35,078 nucleotides of DNA, taken from the NCBI GenBank assembly GCA_035291605.1, contig DATDRS010000082.1:1-35078 (forward strand). Reading direction: 5' to 3'. This document shows, one piece after another, positions 1 to 8,651 of this stretch. Under the pieces are notes generated by a model that saw only the letters and a list, made by a program, of their open reading frames with translations, searched no databases and was not told the DNA's origin. Position numbers and translations under genes: made by a program. Source of the stretch: DATDRS01 sp035291605. Its GTDB lineage: Bacteria > Chloroflexota > Anaerolineae > Anaerolineales > UBA6663. The stretch's first letter is position 1, and the number at the start of each line of letters is the position of its first letter.

Positions 1-687
1 CAAAGCCAAAATCGCGTTTGCTCTTCCCCTCCCTCCTTGCCGGGCATCTTTCCACGCCATTTTCTGAAGATCCTTGTCGGAATATCGCCTGTTGTTGGCC
101 AGCATCATCGTAACTATTTCGGGAGCCTCCATCCAGGCCTCGAACACGTAGTAAATCCTGACCGTAGGAAGGCCTGCAGCCCGTACATTATCGGTTTCAC
201 TGGGCAAGTCTTCCACAATTATCCCCCGCGGTCTGAAATGATACTGGTCTGAAGTGATCCCGATATGTAGAGCATCCTGAAATTCCTCTGCTAACTCACG
301 CTCCGGGCTGGAATCCAGGATACTTTTGTCCGTTCCATACAGATGCTCCAGGCAAATTTCCTTTACTTTTTCCCAAGACGCTGGCTGTATCTGAATGCGA
401 AAGTCCCTTTCCCGGCGGGATCGTTCGCTGTCGTAATGGAACTGGCCGATCAACCTCTGCAACGCTTGCCGATTGGTAAGCCGAACCGCACCTCCAAAGG
501 GTTTTGCCCTGACTGTTACCTCAGGCCGTCCTTCATTCTCCCGCAAAGTGGCTGTACGCTCAAGCGCCAACATCGTTCGCCCGTCTTCCGGACCGTCGAA
601 CAGCACGCTGACAAGCGCAGCCACGCTGACGCGCAGACTCAGTTCCTCCGTCGCGCCCACCCCGATTTCGTGATGATTCGGTTTCAT
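1..687 (-). CDS. Hypothetical protein, 3' end beyond the window edge, coupled to the kinase/NB-ARC gene
   Basis: An open minus-strand frame of 229 codons runs from an ATG at 687 to the left edge without a stop, so the gene is partial. Its ATG shares the last base of the preceding gene's TAA (TAATG, 689-685), a typical translational-coupling overlap, which is the main reason to trust this start. The product begins MKPNHHEIGVGATEELSLRV and is rich in charged residues. No signal peptide or membrane segment is visible. A central stretch (about residues 55-110) has the alternating pattern of a beta-rich domain followed by an Arg/Glu-rich helix. I do not recognise the family. Coupling to a STAND NTPase suggests a protein acting with it, for example an effector or partner subunit; this is inference only. 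Plus-strand frames over the same stretch look like shadows. Confidence 0.75.
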   Translation of the reverse strand, partial: MKPNHHEIGVGATEELSLRVSVAALVSVLFDGPEDGRTMLALERTATLRENEGRPEVTVRAKPFGGAVRLTNRQALQRLIGQFHYDSERSRRERDFRIQIQPASWEKVKEICLEHLYGTDKSILDSSPERELAEEFQDALHIGITSDQYHFRPRGIIVEDLPSETDNVRAAGLPTVRIYYVFEAWMEAPEIVTMMLANNRRYSDKDLQKMAWKDARQGGRGRANAILAL

Positions 688-3600
688 TACGACAATTCTG
701 CTAGAAGGGCTTGGGCTTCCTTCAGATCAGCCGTTGTGAAGCCTTCGGTCAATCTCCCGTAAGCGTCGGTCAGTAATCGTCGGCCCTGTTCCGCTTTGCC
801 TTGCTCCCGCCATAACCGGCTCAAGCTTATGGCCGCTCGCAGCTCCAACATCCTGGCGTGTCGCTCCTGGGCGATCTCCAGGGCTTGCTGGAACCAAGGC
901 TCGGCCTCGGCCAGGTTCTCCGGGGAAAGCGCGAGAAGCAGATCCCCTTTGAGCCGGAAAAGCTCCGACGAGAGCACGTTTCCCGAGCCTTGTCCAACAA
1001 TCTCCATAGCTTCGTCGAGCAGGGTCACTCCCTCCGCGGGTCTTCCCGCTTGGACACATACCCCGGCCCGGATGAGGAGAAGTAGTGGCCAGAATACGGG
1101 TGGGGTTTTCAACTCCTGATATAGGTCTATACCCCGGTTGGCCTGCATCAGACCCTCCTCTGCCCGGCCCATTCCCGCCAGCGCCGCACCGTGCAGGCAG
1201 GTGGCCACGGCCGTCCAGATCTGAAACTCATGCTTCTCGGCGATGTCCAACACAGCCTGCGCGCGCCCTTGGACGAGTTCCACCTCCCGCCTCCACAGGT
1301 GGAGCAGGCCGGTATGAAACAGGGCATAGGCCATACTGAACGGGTGATTCAGCCTGTTGGCCAGGGCCACAGCGTCGTTGGCCCGTTTGAGAGCGCGATC
1401 CGGGAAGCCAAGCATCCACAGGACCAGGGCGGACGTGGTGAAACACACTACCCCCGGGTTAGGGCCAAGCCGGAAACGATGCGAGCGGTGCTGATCGGGG
1501 TCGTAATTAGCAATCCCTTTCTCCAGGTGATCCAGGCCCAAGCTTAGATTAGTGAGGAAAGCAAGGTTATATCCCAGCACCAAATGCCCCTCGACTCGCA
1601 TGCTTGCATCGTCATGGCGCTCAGCCAGGCTCAGGATCTGCTCTCCCATCCGAGCTCCCTTCTCGAATTCACCCCGGTAGATATAAAAGCTGGCCAGTCC
1701 TCGCAGAACGGGAAACAGTTGGGGGATCTCTCCCTGCCCCTGACAGAGTTCCAGGGCGCGGGTGTAGGCCTCCTCAACCTCCTGCGTGCAGCCTTTGATG
1801 GCCATCAGCGCCCGGGCCAGGCTGGTCTGTAACATGATCTCCTGCTGGGCGCGCTCCGGCGTGGATGGGGTAGAAGCAAGGACTTTAAGCAAATCGGCGG
1901 TGAGATCAACCGTAGAGTGGTACCATCCTCGTGCATCATAGAGCAGCCACAGGCAGTCCGTTAATTTGCGGAGCTGCTCGAGATTCCCTTCTGCCACCCA
2001 GTAGCGCCAGGCGGTTCGCACGTTCTCAATATCGGCTTCCATCTCCCCTAACGCCGCCTCCCGTCCGTAGCCGGTCAGGCGCTCCCCCTGGCGCTGGGTG
2101 AAGCCGGCAAAGTAGGTGGCGTGGGCCCGGCGAGCCGCGGCGCTGAACTCGGGGTCGTCTTTCAGCCGCTCCGCAGCGTATTCCCGGATCGTTTCCAGCA
2201 TCAGCAACCGGGGCTCTCCAGTGTCCTGATCGACCTGCCGGATCAGGCTTTTGTCCACCAGGGAAGCCAGCCCATCGAGCACGTCCAGCCCCGTCTCATC
2301 CAGGCGCTTGATCCCGCTAGCCACCGCTTCGACCGCCTCAATAGTGCAGCTGGGGAACACCGAGAGTAGCGCAAACAACCGCTGTTGCCCCACGTCGAGC
2401 AGCTCATAGCTCCAGTCAATGGTATCGCGTAGCGTCTGTTGCCGGACCGGCAGGTCCCGCGCCCCTCCCCGAAGCAGTTTCAACCGGCTCCCCACGCGCT
2501 CAAGCAGAGCCTGAGGCGAAAACAGACTAATCCGGGCGGTGGCGAGTTCGATCGCCAGCGGCAGGCCGTCCAACCGTAAGCAGATCTCGGCGACCGCCGC
2601 TGCGTTCTCGTTCGTCACCTTAAAGTCAGGCTTCACCGCCTGGGCGCGCTCGACAAACAACTGTATGGCCTCATACTGGGTCAGTTGTTCGATAGACGGC
2701 TGTTTGAGATCCGCCTTGGGCAACCCCAACGGGGGGACCGGAAAGACATGCTCGCCGCGCACGCGCAGCGCTTCTCGGCTGGTTGCCAGCAGCTTCAGCG
2801 GTGGGCAATCTCGGAGCAGTTCCACCACCTTGGGTGCCGCAGCCGTGACTTGCTCAAAGTTATCGAGGAGCAACAACATCATCTGGGCTTGCAACTGTCC
2901 CTTAAGCTCATCGAGCAGCGGTCGATCGCTTGTTTCCCTTAGTCCGACCGTTCGGGCAATGGCGGCGAGGACAGCCTCGGGTTCGCGGATGGGGGCCAGG
3001 TCAACAAAGTAAACCCCATCCTCGAAGCGATCGATCAGGTCGGCGGCCGCCTGGAGCGCCAAACGGGTCTTTCCTGTGCCGCCGGGACCGGTCAAGGTAA
3101 CCAGGCGCACACCCTGCGGGTCTCGCATCAGGAGATCTTTCACAGCCGTCACCTCCGCCTGGCGGCCGATGAATGGCGTAGGCTGAACCGGCAGGTTTTT
3201 TCGGCGAAAATCGGAGGCTGGGGCTGACTTGCCCATTGGCGCGATTTCACCCCATTTACTGGCATCGTAAAGCAGACGTACCTCAACCGGGAGGGGAACG
3301 CCGAATTGGGCGCAGTACCGTTTTAAGTGAACGGCGCTATAGATCAACCCTGCGAGTCTCGCCTCGGTGGAAAGCGGAGTTTTATTGCAGAAATTCAACC
3401 CGGCTGCCACGGCAGCCAGCCAAAACTGTCCCCACAAATCGTCCGAAAGGCTCGGATGGGACTCATGGACCCAACGCTCGAAGGACTTTCTCCCCGCGTT
3501 GATAACCGTACACGCCCCTGCCAGTTCGACAGGTACCTCCTTTGGGTTCGGGATGTCTCGGCTTGAAAAGTGGTTGACCAGAGAGACCCATTTCTGGAAA

Positions 3601-4454
3601 GACGCCCGATCTAATTCGCGGATCAGATATGACATCTCCAGATAGCACTGGTCGTACAGGAGTGGCATCTGGGCTTTATACAATGCAAAGTCAATCAGGA
3701 AATACCCTTCCAAATATTCTGAATCCTCTGCAAACCTTGCCAGGATGTTACCGATATTCAAATCGCCGTGTTGAAAGCCTGTGAGCGCATCAATCGGTCT
3801 GGTCTCCTTCCACCGTCCGGCATCTAAACCGTAACTCAATGGATTGGGAAAGATTTGCCCCTGGATGAGAAATCCTTCGGTATGCGGGTCAATACGAAAT
3901 ATATCTTTGAGGAAGGATCCAATTTGACCGTCGGGCTTCAGACGGTAACCCAGCCACCTTTCCAACAACTTTTGGGGGTGAAGCGCCTGTTCAAAAGCTG
4001 ACTCGGCGTTCCACTCTTTCAAGAGATAATCGTTCGTCGCGCCGAAAAGCGCCTCGAGCCTGCTCTGGTGTTCCTGGGAGGCAAGTGTGCGGAAGCGCTG
4101 AAGGGATTGGCCAGCAACGGTGTAAAAAAGGGCGATTGCCCCCTCGTGCTCGACTTCGTAAGCCAGCTGCGCCATGTTTTGTCTGGCAAAAACCGTCGGC
4201 GCCTGGCTCAAGGCGAGGCGATGTCTTTCGATCTCGGTGGGCTTTGCTCGCTCATTGACCCGATCGAACTTGAGGACGAAATGCTCGACTTGGCGGATGT
4301 CCCCGGTGGAGACGCTGACCAGGTACAGGAAAGCACCCGTTCGCCCGCCGCTGAGTGCCTCCAAGGGGGCGACATCGAAGTGGCGCTTTTCCTTAGCCAA
4401 TTGTAGAAGGCGCTGGTATTCAGGCGGGAGTTTACTGAAATCTGGTGGAGACAT
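687..4454 (-). CDS. Kinase-like phosphotransferase / NB-ARC (STAND) NTPase / TPR fusion protein
   Basis: A 1255-residue protein with three parts. Residues about 30-270 have the motifs of an aminoglycoside-phosphotransferase/protein-kinase fold: a glycine-rich loop (SGGRTG, 35-40), a candidate ATP-binding lysine in VLKF (K62), the HGDLNIGN catalytic loop (229-236) and the metal-binding IDF (254-256), so catalysis looks possible. Residues about 428-780 form an NB-ARC ATPase with Walker A GPGGTGKT (456-463), Walker B LLLLD (527-531), ATSR, and GLPLAIELA. The remainder is helical and TPR-like. The open frame extends to 4712, but that extension lies inside the tetR gene and is low-complexity, so I take the ATG at 4454, 26 bases after the tetR stop. 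STAND proteins are signal-sensing switches, often in regulation or anti-phage conflict. A phosphotransferase-like domain fused to one resembles the ternary-complex-associated domains proposed for prokaryotic conflict systems; that link is from memory and unverified. Confidence 0.85.
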   Translation of the reverse strand: MSPPDFSKLPPEYQRLLQLAKEKRHFDVAPLEALSGGRTGAFLYLVSVSTGDIRQVEHFVLKFDRVNERAKPTEIERHRLALSQAPTVFARQNMAQLAYEVEHEGAIALFYTVAGQSLQRFRTLASQEHQSRLEALFGATNDYLLKEWNAESAFEQALHPQKLLERWLGYRLKPDGQIGSFLKDIFRIDPHTEGFLIQGQIFPNPLSYGLDAGRWKETRPIDALTGFQHGDLNIGNILARFAEDSEYLEGYFLIDFALYKAQMPLLYDQCYLEMSYLIRELDRASFQKWVSLVNHFSSRDIPNPKEVPVELAGACTVINAGRKSFERWVHESHPSLSDDLWGQFWLAAVAAGLNFCNKTPLSTEARLAGLIYSAVHLKRYCAQFGVPLPVEVRLLYDASKWGEIAPMGKSAPASDFRRKNLPVQPTPFIGRQAEVTAVKDLLMRDPQGVRLVTLTGPGGTGKTRLALQAAADLIDRFEDGVYFVDLAPIREPEAVLAAIARTVGLRETSDRPLLDELKGQLQAQMMLLLLDNFEQVTAAAPKVVELLRDCPPLKLLATSREALRVRGEHVFPVPPLGLPKADLKQPSIEQLTQYEAIQLFVERAQAVKPDFKVTNENAAAVAEICLRLDGLPLAIELATARISLFSPQALLERVGSRLKLLRGGARDLPVRQQTLRDTIDWSYELLDVGQQRLFALLSVFPSCTIEAVEAVASGIKRLDETGLDVLDGLASLVDKSLIRQVDQDTGEPRLLMLETIREYAAERLKDDPEFSAAARRAHATYFAGFTQRQGERLTGYGREAALGEMEADIENVRTAWRYWVAEGNLEQLRKLTDCLWLLYDARGWYHSTVDLTADLLKVLASTPSTPERAQQEIMLQTSLARALMAIKGCTQEVEEAYTRALELCQGQGEIPQLFPVLRGLASFYIYRGEFEKGARMGEQILSLAERHDDASMRVEGHLVLGYNLAFLTNLSLGLDHLEKGIANYDPDQHRSHRFRLGPNPGVVCFTTSALVLWMLGFPDRALKRANDAVALANRLNHPFSMAYALFHTGLLHLWRREVELVQGRAQAVLDIAEKHEFQIWTAVATCLHGAALAGMGRAEEGLMQANRGIDLYQELKTPPVFWPLLLLIRAGVCVQAGRPAEGVTLLDEAMEIVGQGSGNVLSSELFRLKGDLLLALSPENLAEAEPWFQQALEIAQERHARMLELRAAISLSRLWREQGKAEQGRRLLTDAYGRLTEGFTTADLKEAQALLAELS

Positions 4455-4480
4455 GGCAGAAACCAGGCTTCTGTGCCACT

Positions 4481-5119
4481 CTACCCAATCATCTGATACG
4501 CTTGTGGTAGTGCGTGATCTTGACTGGTCGCCGGCTGCAGGCTGGCCAGGATCAGCGGCAAGACTTGCTCGACAAATTCCCGCGCTGGCTCTCTTTGTTC
4601 CTGTTGATCCCACTGGACCGCCGCCCCGTAGATCGCCCAACTCATGACCATCGCCGCCTGTTCTGCCGTTGGACGGCGTTGTGTTTCTCGCGACGGCATC
4701 TGCGCCAGCCACGCCCGGAGCACCTCATACAATTCGGCCTTAATCTGCTTCTCCATCAACGGCTCCAACTGCCCATGGGGTGGTGGACACTGGCGGCCCA
4801 TCTCGGCCACAAACTCACAGACCGTCAGGATAAGCCGCGCCAGGTTCTCCGGGTTGAGTGGAGACCCTTCGGGCACCTGACTGCGCAACCGCTGCCTGAT
4901 CATCTCGCGCACGGTGTACTCCAGCAGCGCATATTTATCTTCGAAGTGGGCATAGAAGGTCACGCGGTTGACCGTCGCCCGCTCGGCGATGCCCTGCACG
5001 GTGATGGCCTGAAAGCTCTTCTCCCTCATCAAGTCCATGAGCGCCTGCTGCAGTAACTGGCGGGTGCGCTTGATCCGAGGATCCACTTTCTTCTCTTCGT
5101 GTTCCTGTTTGAGCAACAT
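4481..5119 (-). CDS. TetR/AcrR-family transcriptional repressor
   Basis: A 212-residue protein with the usual TetR layout. A basic N-terminal region is followed by a helix-turn-helix at about residues 39-58 (AITVQGIAERATVNRVTFYAHF), then an all-helical ligand and dimerisation domain. The ATG at 5119 is preceded by GAGG at a good distance. The gene stops 26 bases before the kinase/NB-ARC gene, so the two are probably co-transcribed. It is divergent from the VOC dioxygenase gene at 5263, and a near-perfect 16-bp palindrome lies just upstream of its ribosome-binding site. TetR proteins normally repress themselves and a divergent neighbour and are released by a small ligand. The dioxygenase and the downstream kinase/STAND gene are therefore the likely targets. 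The ligand cannot be read from sequence. Confidence 0.92.
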   Translation of the reverse strand: MLLKQEHEEKKVDPRIKRTRQLLQQALMDLMREKSFQAITVQGIAERATVNRVTFYAHFEDKYALLEYTVREMIRQRLRSQVPEGSPLNPENLARLILTVCEFVAEMGRQCPPPHGQLEPLMEKQIKAELYEVLRAWLAQMPSRETQRRPTAEQAAMVMSWAIYGAAVQWDQQEQREPAREFVEQVLPLILASLQPATSQDHALPQAYQMIG

Positions 5120-5130
5120 TTTTTAGCCTC

Positions 5131-5146
5131 TGTCGTCTAGGCGACA
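5131..5146. promoter_or_regulatory. Putative TetR operator palindrome
   Basis: TGTCGTCTAGGCGACA is an inverted repeat matching its own reverse complement at 14 of 16 positions; only the paired positions 6 and 11 differ. It lies 12 bases upstream of the tetR start, next to its ribosome-binding site, where an autorepressor would bind. Size and symmetry fit TetR operators. Assignment to this regulator is by position only. Confidence 0.6.
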
Positions 5147-5164
5147 AAACTGCGTGCTTGTCGG

Positions 5165-5193
5165 TTGACGCACGCGGAAATTTGTCATATGTA
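5165..5193 (+). promoter_or_regulatory. Putative sigma70 promoter of the VOC dioxygenase gene, with overlapping inverted repeat
   Basis: TTGACG (5165-5170) and TATGTA (5188-5193) are separated by 17 bases and face the gene starting at 5263. The -10 region overlaps a second short inverted repeat, TCATA-TG-TATGA (5185-5196), which could be a second regulator site. A transcript starting near 5200 would have a leader of about 60 bases. Confidence 0.45.
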
Positions 5194-5262
5194 TGATACA
5201 CCACAACTGTAGCGTTTGCAACAGTCGTTTTCAACACGGGGCAAGCGCAAGGAGGCAAAACA

Positions 5263-6168
5263 TTGTTGCCCAAGACTGAGTTCCGCATTCACCCGGCCAC
5301 CCGACCGGGGCATGTACATCATACGGTAGCTGACCTAGATCGCCAGGTTGAGTTTTACCAGGAAGTCGTCGGCCTTGCACTTCACTGGCGGGAAGGTGCG
5401 ACGGCAGGCCTGGGTGTTGGCAACGAAGACCTGTTGCGGCTGACCGAAGTCCGCAGCGCACGAAGATATCGCGGCACGACCGGCCTCTACCACTTTGCCA
5501 TCCTGCTTCCCGAACGCCGCGAGCTGGCGCGCGCCATCGGTCGCCTGTTCACGTTGCGTTATCCTAATTATCCGACAGATCATATTATGACCAAGACGAC
5601 CTACCTGGACGACCCGGAAGGCAACAATATCGAGCTTTACACAGAGTCGCCGGAGGATGGAACGATGACGATCGTCAACGGTATCCCTGAGGCTCGGCGT
5701 GCTGATGGGAACCTTAGCGATGGGAGAGAACCGCTCGACGTCGAGGCGTTGTTCCGCGAGCTGGCTCCAGATGACCGGCTGGACGAGCCGATGCCGCCAG
5801 ACACAAAGATGGGCCACTTCCACCTGTATGTAGGGGACCTGGATAAATCCATGCACTTTTATCACGACGTGCTCGGCTTCGACAACATGGGCATGACGCG
5901 CTCCTTCCGCATGGGCATGGTCTCCGCGGGCGGTTATCACCATCATATTGGCTTCAACACCTGGGTTGGGGAGGGCGCGCCGCCGCCCCCGCCTGATGCG
6001 CTTGGGCTGCGTTACTTTTCGTTCGTCCTGCCGAACAAGACCGAGCTGGAAAGGGTAGTCGAACGAATCCAACAGGCGGGCATCGTCATCGAGCAAACTG
6101 AGAACGGCCTCCGGGTGCGTGATCCATCCCAGAACGGCGTTGTGCTGACCCACCGTGCCACGGAGTGA
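5263..6168 (+). CDS. Two-domain VOC (glyoxalase/catechol 2,3-dioxygenase-like) metalloenzyme
   Basis: A 301-residue protein made of two vicinal-oxygen-chelate halves. The first starts at HHTVADLDRQVEFYQEVVGL and ends at NNIELYTE. The second starts at GHFHLYVGDLDKSMHFYHDVLGF and carries GYHHHIGFNTW. This matches the CatE-type group of catechol 2,3-dioxygenase homologues, which cleave aromatic diols using Fe(II) or Mn(II). VOC proteins also include glyoxalases and resistance proteins, so the substrate is open. The start is a TTG at 5263, 7 bases after GGAGG (5251-5255); a second TTG follows directly. The gene is divergent from tetR, so a TetR-controlled response to an aromatic or quinone-like compound is plausible. 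Confidence 0.85.
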   Translation: MLPKTEFRIHPATRPGHVHHTVADLDRQVEFYQEVVGLALHWREGATAGLGVGNEDLLRLTEVRSARRYRGTTGLYHFAILLPERRELARAIGRLFTLRYPNYPTDHIMTKTTYLDDPEGNNIELYTESPEDGTMTIVNGIPEARRADGNLSDGREPLDVEALFRELAPDDRLDEPMPPDTKMGHFHLYVGDLDKSMHFYHDVLGFDNMGMTRSFRMGMVSAGGYHHHIGFNTWVGEGAPPPPPDALGLRYFSFVLPNKTELERVVERIQQAGIVIEQTENGLRVRDPSQNGVVLTHRATE

Positions 6169-6252
6169 TGGAATGAAACTCACTGATGCGCCGAAAACGG
6201 GCCGGGTGAAAGTCGGTTGTTAATCAGGAAAAATAGAGAACCAATGACCTGA

Positions 6253-6885
6253 ATGACTGGCGACGTCAATTCACCGAGCAAGTGGGAAGCGGATTACGAG
6301 CGTGGGACGGACGGCTGGGATTTAGGGGGGCCGACTCCGGTGTTCAAACGCTTAGCCTCGAGCGACCAATTCCAGGCGGGGCGGATGATCGTACTCGGCG
6401 CAGGACGCGGACACGACGCACGTGAGTTCGCCCGGCATGGTTTTCAAGTGACGGCCGTGGATTTCACGCCGTACGCCGTTCACGAGATGCAACGGCTCGC
6501 CGAGCCCCACGCACCCGTCGAAATCCTGCAACACGATCTGTTCACCTTACCGCGCGAGTTAAACGACTCGTTCGATTACGTCCTCGAATACACTTGCTTT
6601 TGCGCGATTGATCCACAACGCCGCAGCGAATATACCGATCGGGTGACGCACCTGCTGAAACCCAGCGGGATATACATTGACCTCGCCTTCCCGCTCGACG
6701 ACCACGCAGGCGGACCACCTTTCGCCGTCTCGATGCCCGAAGTACTTACCCTCTTTAGCGCGCGGGGATTTACCCTCCTGCGGCGTGAAACGCCGACCGA
6801 CTCCGTTCCGCAACGTCGCGGGCTTGAACAACTCCTGATTTTCCGGGCCCCATCCAAGTTATCGCGGCGCCCGCGCCTGACTTAA
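6253..6885 (+). CDS. Class I SAM-dependent methyltransferase, thiopurine methyltransferase (TPMT)-like
   Basis: A 210-residue protein with the TPMT-type N-terminus (W...Y..GTDGWDLGGPTPVF) followed by SAM-binding motif I, VLGAGRGHDAREFARHGF, and an acidic motif II ending in AVDFTPYAV. The YVLEYTCFCAIDPQRR segment matches the post-II region of TPMT-like enzymes that methylate thiols, selenium or other small nucleophiles. It lies 84 bases downstream of the dioxygenase gene on the same strand and may share its transcript. It ends 5 bases from the end of the convergent dehydrogenase gene, and no terminator is visible between them. The natural substrate is not predictable. Confidence 0.85.
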   Translation: MTGDVNSPSKWEADYERGTDGWDLGGPTPVFKRLASSDQFQAGRMIVLGAGRGHDAREFARHGFQVTAVDFTPYAVHEMQRLAEPHAPVEILQHDLFTLPRELNDSFDYVLEYTCFCAIDPQRRSEYTDRVTHLLKPSGIYIDLAFPLDDHAGGPPFAVSMPEVLTLFSARGFTLLRRETPTDSVPQRRGLEQLLIFRAPSKLSRRPRLT

Positions 6886-6890
6886 AGCCA

Positions 6891-7796
6891 TCAAGCCATT
6901 TGCGCTTGTGGCTGGGGAAACTCGCGGAGGCGCAGGGTGTACAAATCATGCCGCTGAATCTCCTCGGCGTGTTTGATCAAAGACGCCATATCATCGCTGA
7001 TACTGAGATAGCGCCCCGACAACGCATCGGCGCATCCGGACGCCAGCCACATGACCAGCTCCGCGCTGCGTTCCGGCGGCACAGCATGACCAGCGGCAAC
7101 TTCTTGACGTATCCAAGCAGCGGCGCGCCCAGCCGGAGACTCCAACGGCGCATCTATCGCCATCGCCAGCTCCGTCAGTCCAATCGTGGCGATACCGGGA
7201 TGAATCACAAAGACCGCAACTCCATGCCGCTTTGTTTCAGCCGCCAGGTTCTCTGTGAATTTGATCAGCGCCGCTTTGGAAATGGCGTAGGCGGAGACGG
7301 TCGGCCAACGGTGGACACCGGCGTGGCTGGCCACATTGATAATGCGACCCCGGCGGCGCGCAATCATGCCCGGTAGCACGGCGCGCGCGCACAAGAAGCT
7401 CCCCCGCACATGAATCTCCATCGTGCGCCACCACTGCTCTGGATCAACCTCCCAGACGGGATTAATCGGACCCCACAGACCAGCGTTATTTACCAACAGG
7501 TCTATGGGCCCTAGCTGCTGCCGGACACGCTCCACCACACGCTCCACGACCGCTTGGTCCGTCACGTCGCCAGGCAGAGCGATGGCGCACCCGCCTGCCG
7601 CTTCAATCAGGGAGACAGTTTCGGCCAATTGCTCAACAGACCGCGCCGTGACTGCGACCCGCAGCCCCGCGGCGGCTAGCGTCTGGGCAAAGACCCGCCC
7701 CAGGCCGCGCCCTGCGCCAGTCACCAGAGCCACCTGGCCCATCAATGATCCAGGTGCAGCAGGGCCATGAGCATGTTTTTGTTTGGTTGTGTTCAT
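6891..7796 (-). CDS. Short-chain dehydrogenase/reductase (SDR)
   Basis: A 301-residue classical SDR. The NAD(P)-binding TGAGRGLG is at residues 26-33, NNAG at 103-106, and the catalytic triad is Ser157 (INVAS), Tyr170 and Lys174 (YAISK). The open frame reaches 8015, but the extra 73 residues are a shadow of the neighbouring secreted-protein gene. The ATG at 7796 is preceded by GGAG about 9 bases away and gives the normal family length plus a short polar N-terminal extension. It is last in a minus-strand run (UbiA, small protein, globin, secreted protein, SDR) with gaps of 28-110 bases. The substrate is unknown. Confidence 0.9.
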   Translation of the reverse strand: MNTTKQKHAHGPAAPGSLMGQVALVTGAGRGLGRVFAQTLAAAGLRVAVTARSVEQLAETVSLIEAAGGCAIALPGDVTDQAVVERVVERVRQQLGPIDLLVNNAGLWGPINPVWEVDPEQWWRTMEIHVRGSFLCARAVLPGMIARRRGRIINVASHAGVHRWPTVSAYAISKAALIKFTENLAAETKRHGVAVFVIHPGIATIGLTELAMAIDAPLESPAGRAAAWIRQEVAAGHAVPPERSAELVMWLASGCADALSGRYLSISDDMASLIKHAEEIQRHDLYTLRLREFPQPQAQMA

Positions 7797-7824
7797 CAGG
7801 TCAGTCTCCGTCTTGGAAATAGCG

Positions 7825-8607
7825 TTACTCGTCTGCCGGGAGGAGTTCGGCATCCTCGCCAACCACCTCGCCACTCTCCGCGTAGCTGGCCACGGCGCTC
7901 GTCGGGATGACAAACGGCCCGGCCTGCACCTCCACGCTGATGGCATCCAGCGTGAAGCTGGTTGGCAGGGCGTAATCGGTCGTCGCCTGGAGGTAGAGAC
8001 GCATCGTCCGGCCAAAGGACGGCATCGAGTTATAGATGGCTGAGTACCTAACCCACGCGCACGTGTTGCACGAGCGATTCGAGGCGAACATGTGGCCGGC
8101 CATCGTCACCTGGTCCACCGGCTGCCGGCTCAAATAGAGCTTGTCATACGTGCCTGTGCCGGTTTCCTGGGTCACCCCCCGGTAGTGGATGACGACTTTC
8201 ATGGCGGTGCAGCCTTCCGGGACTGTGATCGTCTGATAGAGGACGTCGTTGGCGTTGTCATAGCCGCCCAGCAGCGCGCTCCAACTGCCGTCATATTTGG
8301 CCGCGTGTGTGGTGTTGATGATCTGGTGATGGCTCGACATCTGCGTCCAGTTGGCCGGGCCGGCTTCGAAATTGCCGTTCGTCAGAATGTTGAAGGCCGT
8401 CGTCGGGCACGGCTTCATGATCAGCGGCAGGAAGAGGCGCGTCTCCTGGGATGAAGTGGATTGCGGGCCTTGTTCCCTGTCAGCGAGCGCCGGGCCGGCA
8501 GGCGGCGCGCCTGACTGAGCGTTAGCCAGGCCAGGCGCGCGCAGATACCCCGCGAGCGACAGGGCGAGCACAAACCAGGCGATGAGCAGAATGCGGCGGT
8601 GCATCAT
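7825..8607 (-). CDS. Secreted protein with signal peptide, Chloroflexota LPLIMK motif and beta-sandwich (CBM-like) domain
   Basis: A 260-residue exported protein. Residues 1-31 are a signal peptide: MMHRR, a hydrophobic core, and a likely cleavage after ANA. FLPLIMK follows near residue 64, a motif seen in many secreted Chloroflexota proteins. The rest (NGNFEAGPANWTQ, GSWSALLGGYDNANDVLYQTI, MRLYLQATTD, SFTLDAISVEV) has the pattern of a carbohydrate-binding or galactose-binding-like jelly roll. Three cysteines, including a CNTC pair, may form disulfides. The ATG at 8607 has GGAG 5 bases upstream; a second ATG follows at once. The frame continues to 9114 only as a shadow of the globin gene. The role outside the cell is unknown. 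Confidence 0.85.
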   Translation of the reverse strand: MMHRRILLIAWFVLALSLAGYLRAPGLANAQSGAPPAGPALADREQGPQSTSSQETRLFLPLIMKPCPTTAFNILTNGNFEAGPANWTQMSSHHQIINTTHAAKYDGSWSALLGGYDNANDVLYQTITVPEGCTAMKVVIHYRGVTQETGTGTYDKLYLSRQPVDQVTMAGHMFASNRSCNTCAWVRYSAIYNSMPSFGRTMRLYLQATTDYALPTSFTLDAISVEVQAGPFVIPTSAVASYAESGEVVGEDAELLPADE

Positions 8608-8651
8608 TAATTCTCCAGGGTTGAATTGGGGTAACTGCTTCTGGCGCACCC

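Noticed and set aside
4455..4712. N-terminal extension of the kinase/NB-ARC frame
   Set aside because: It lies inside the tetR gene in another frame and is low-complexity; the ATG at 4454 starts just after tetR ends.
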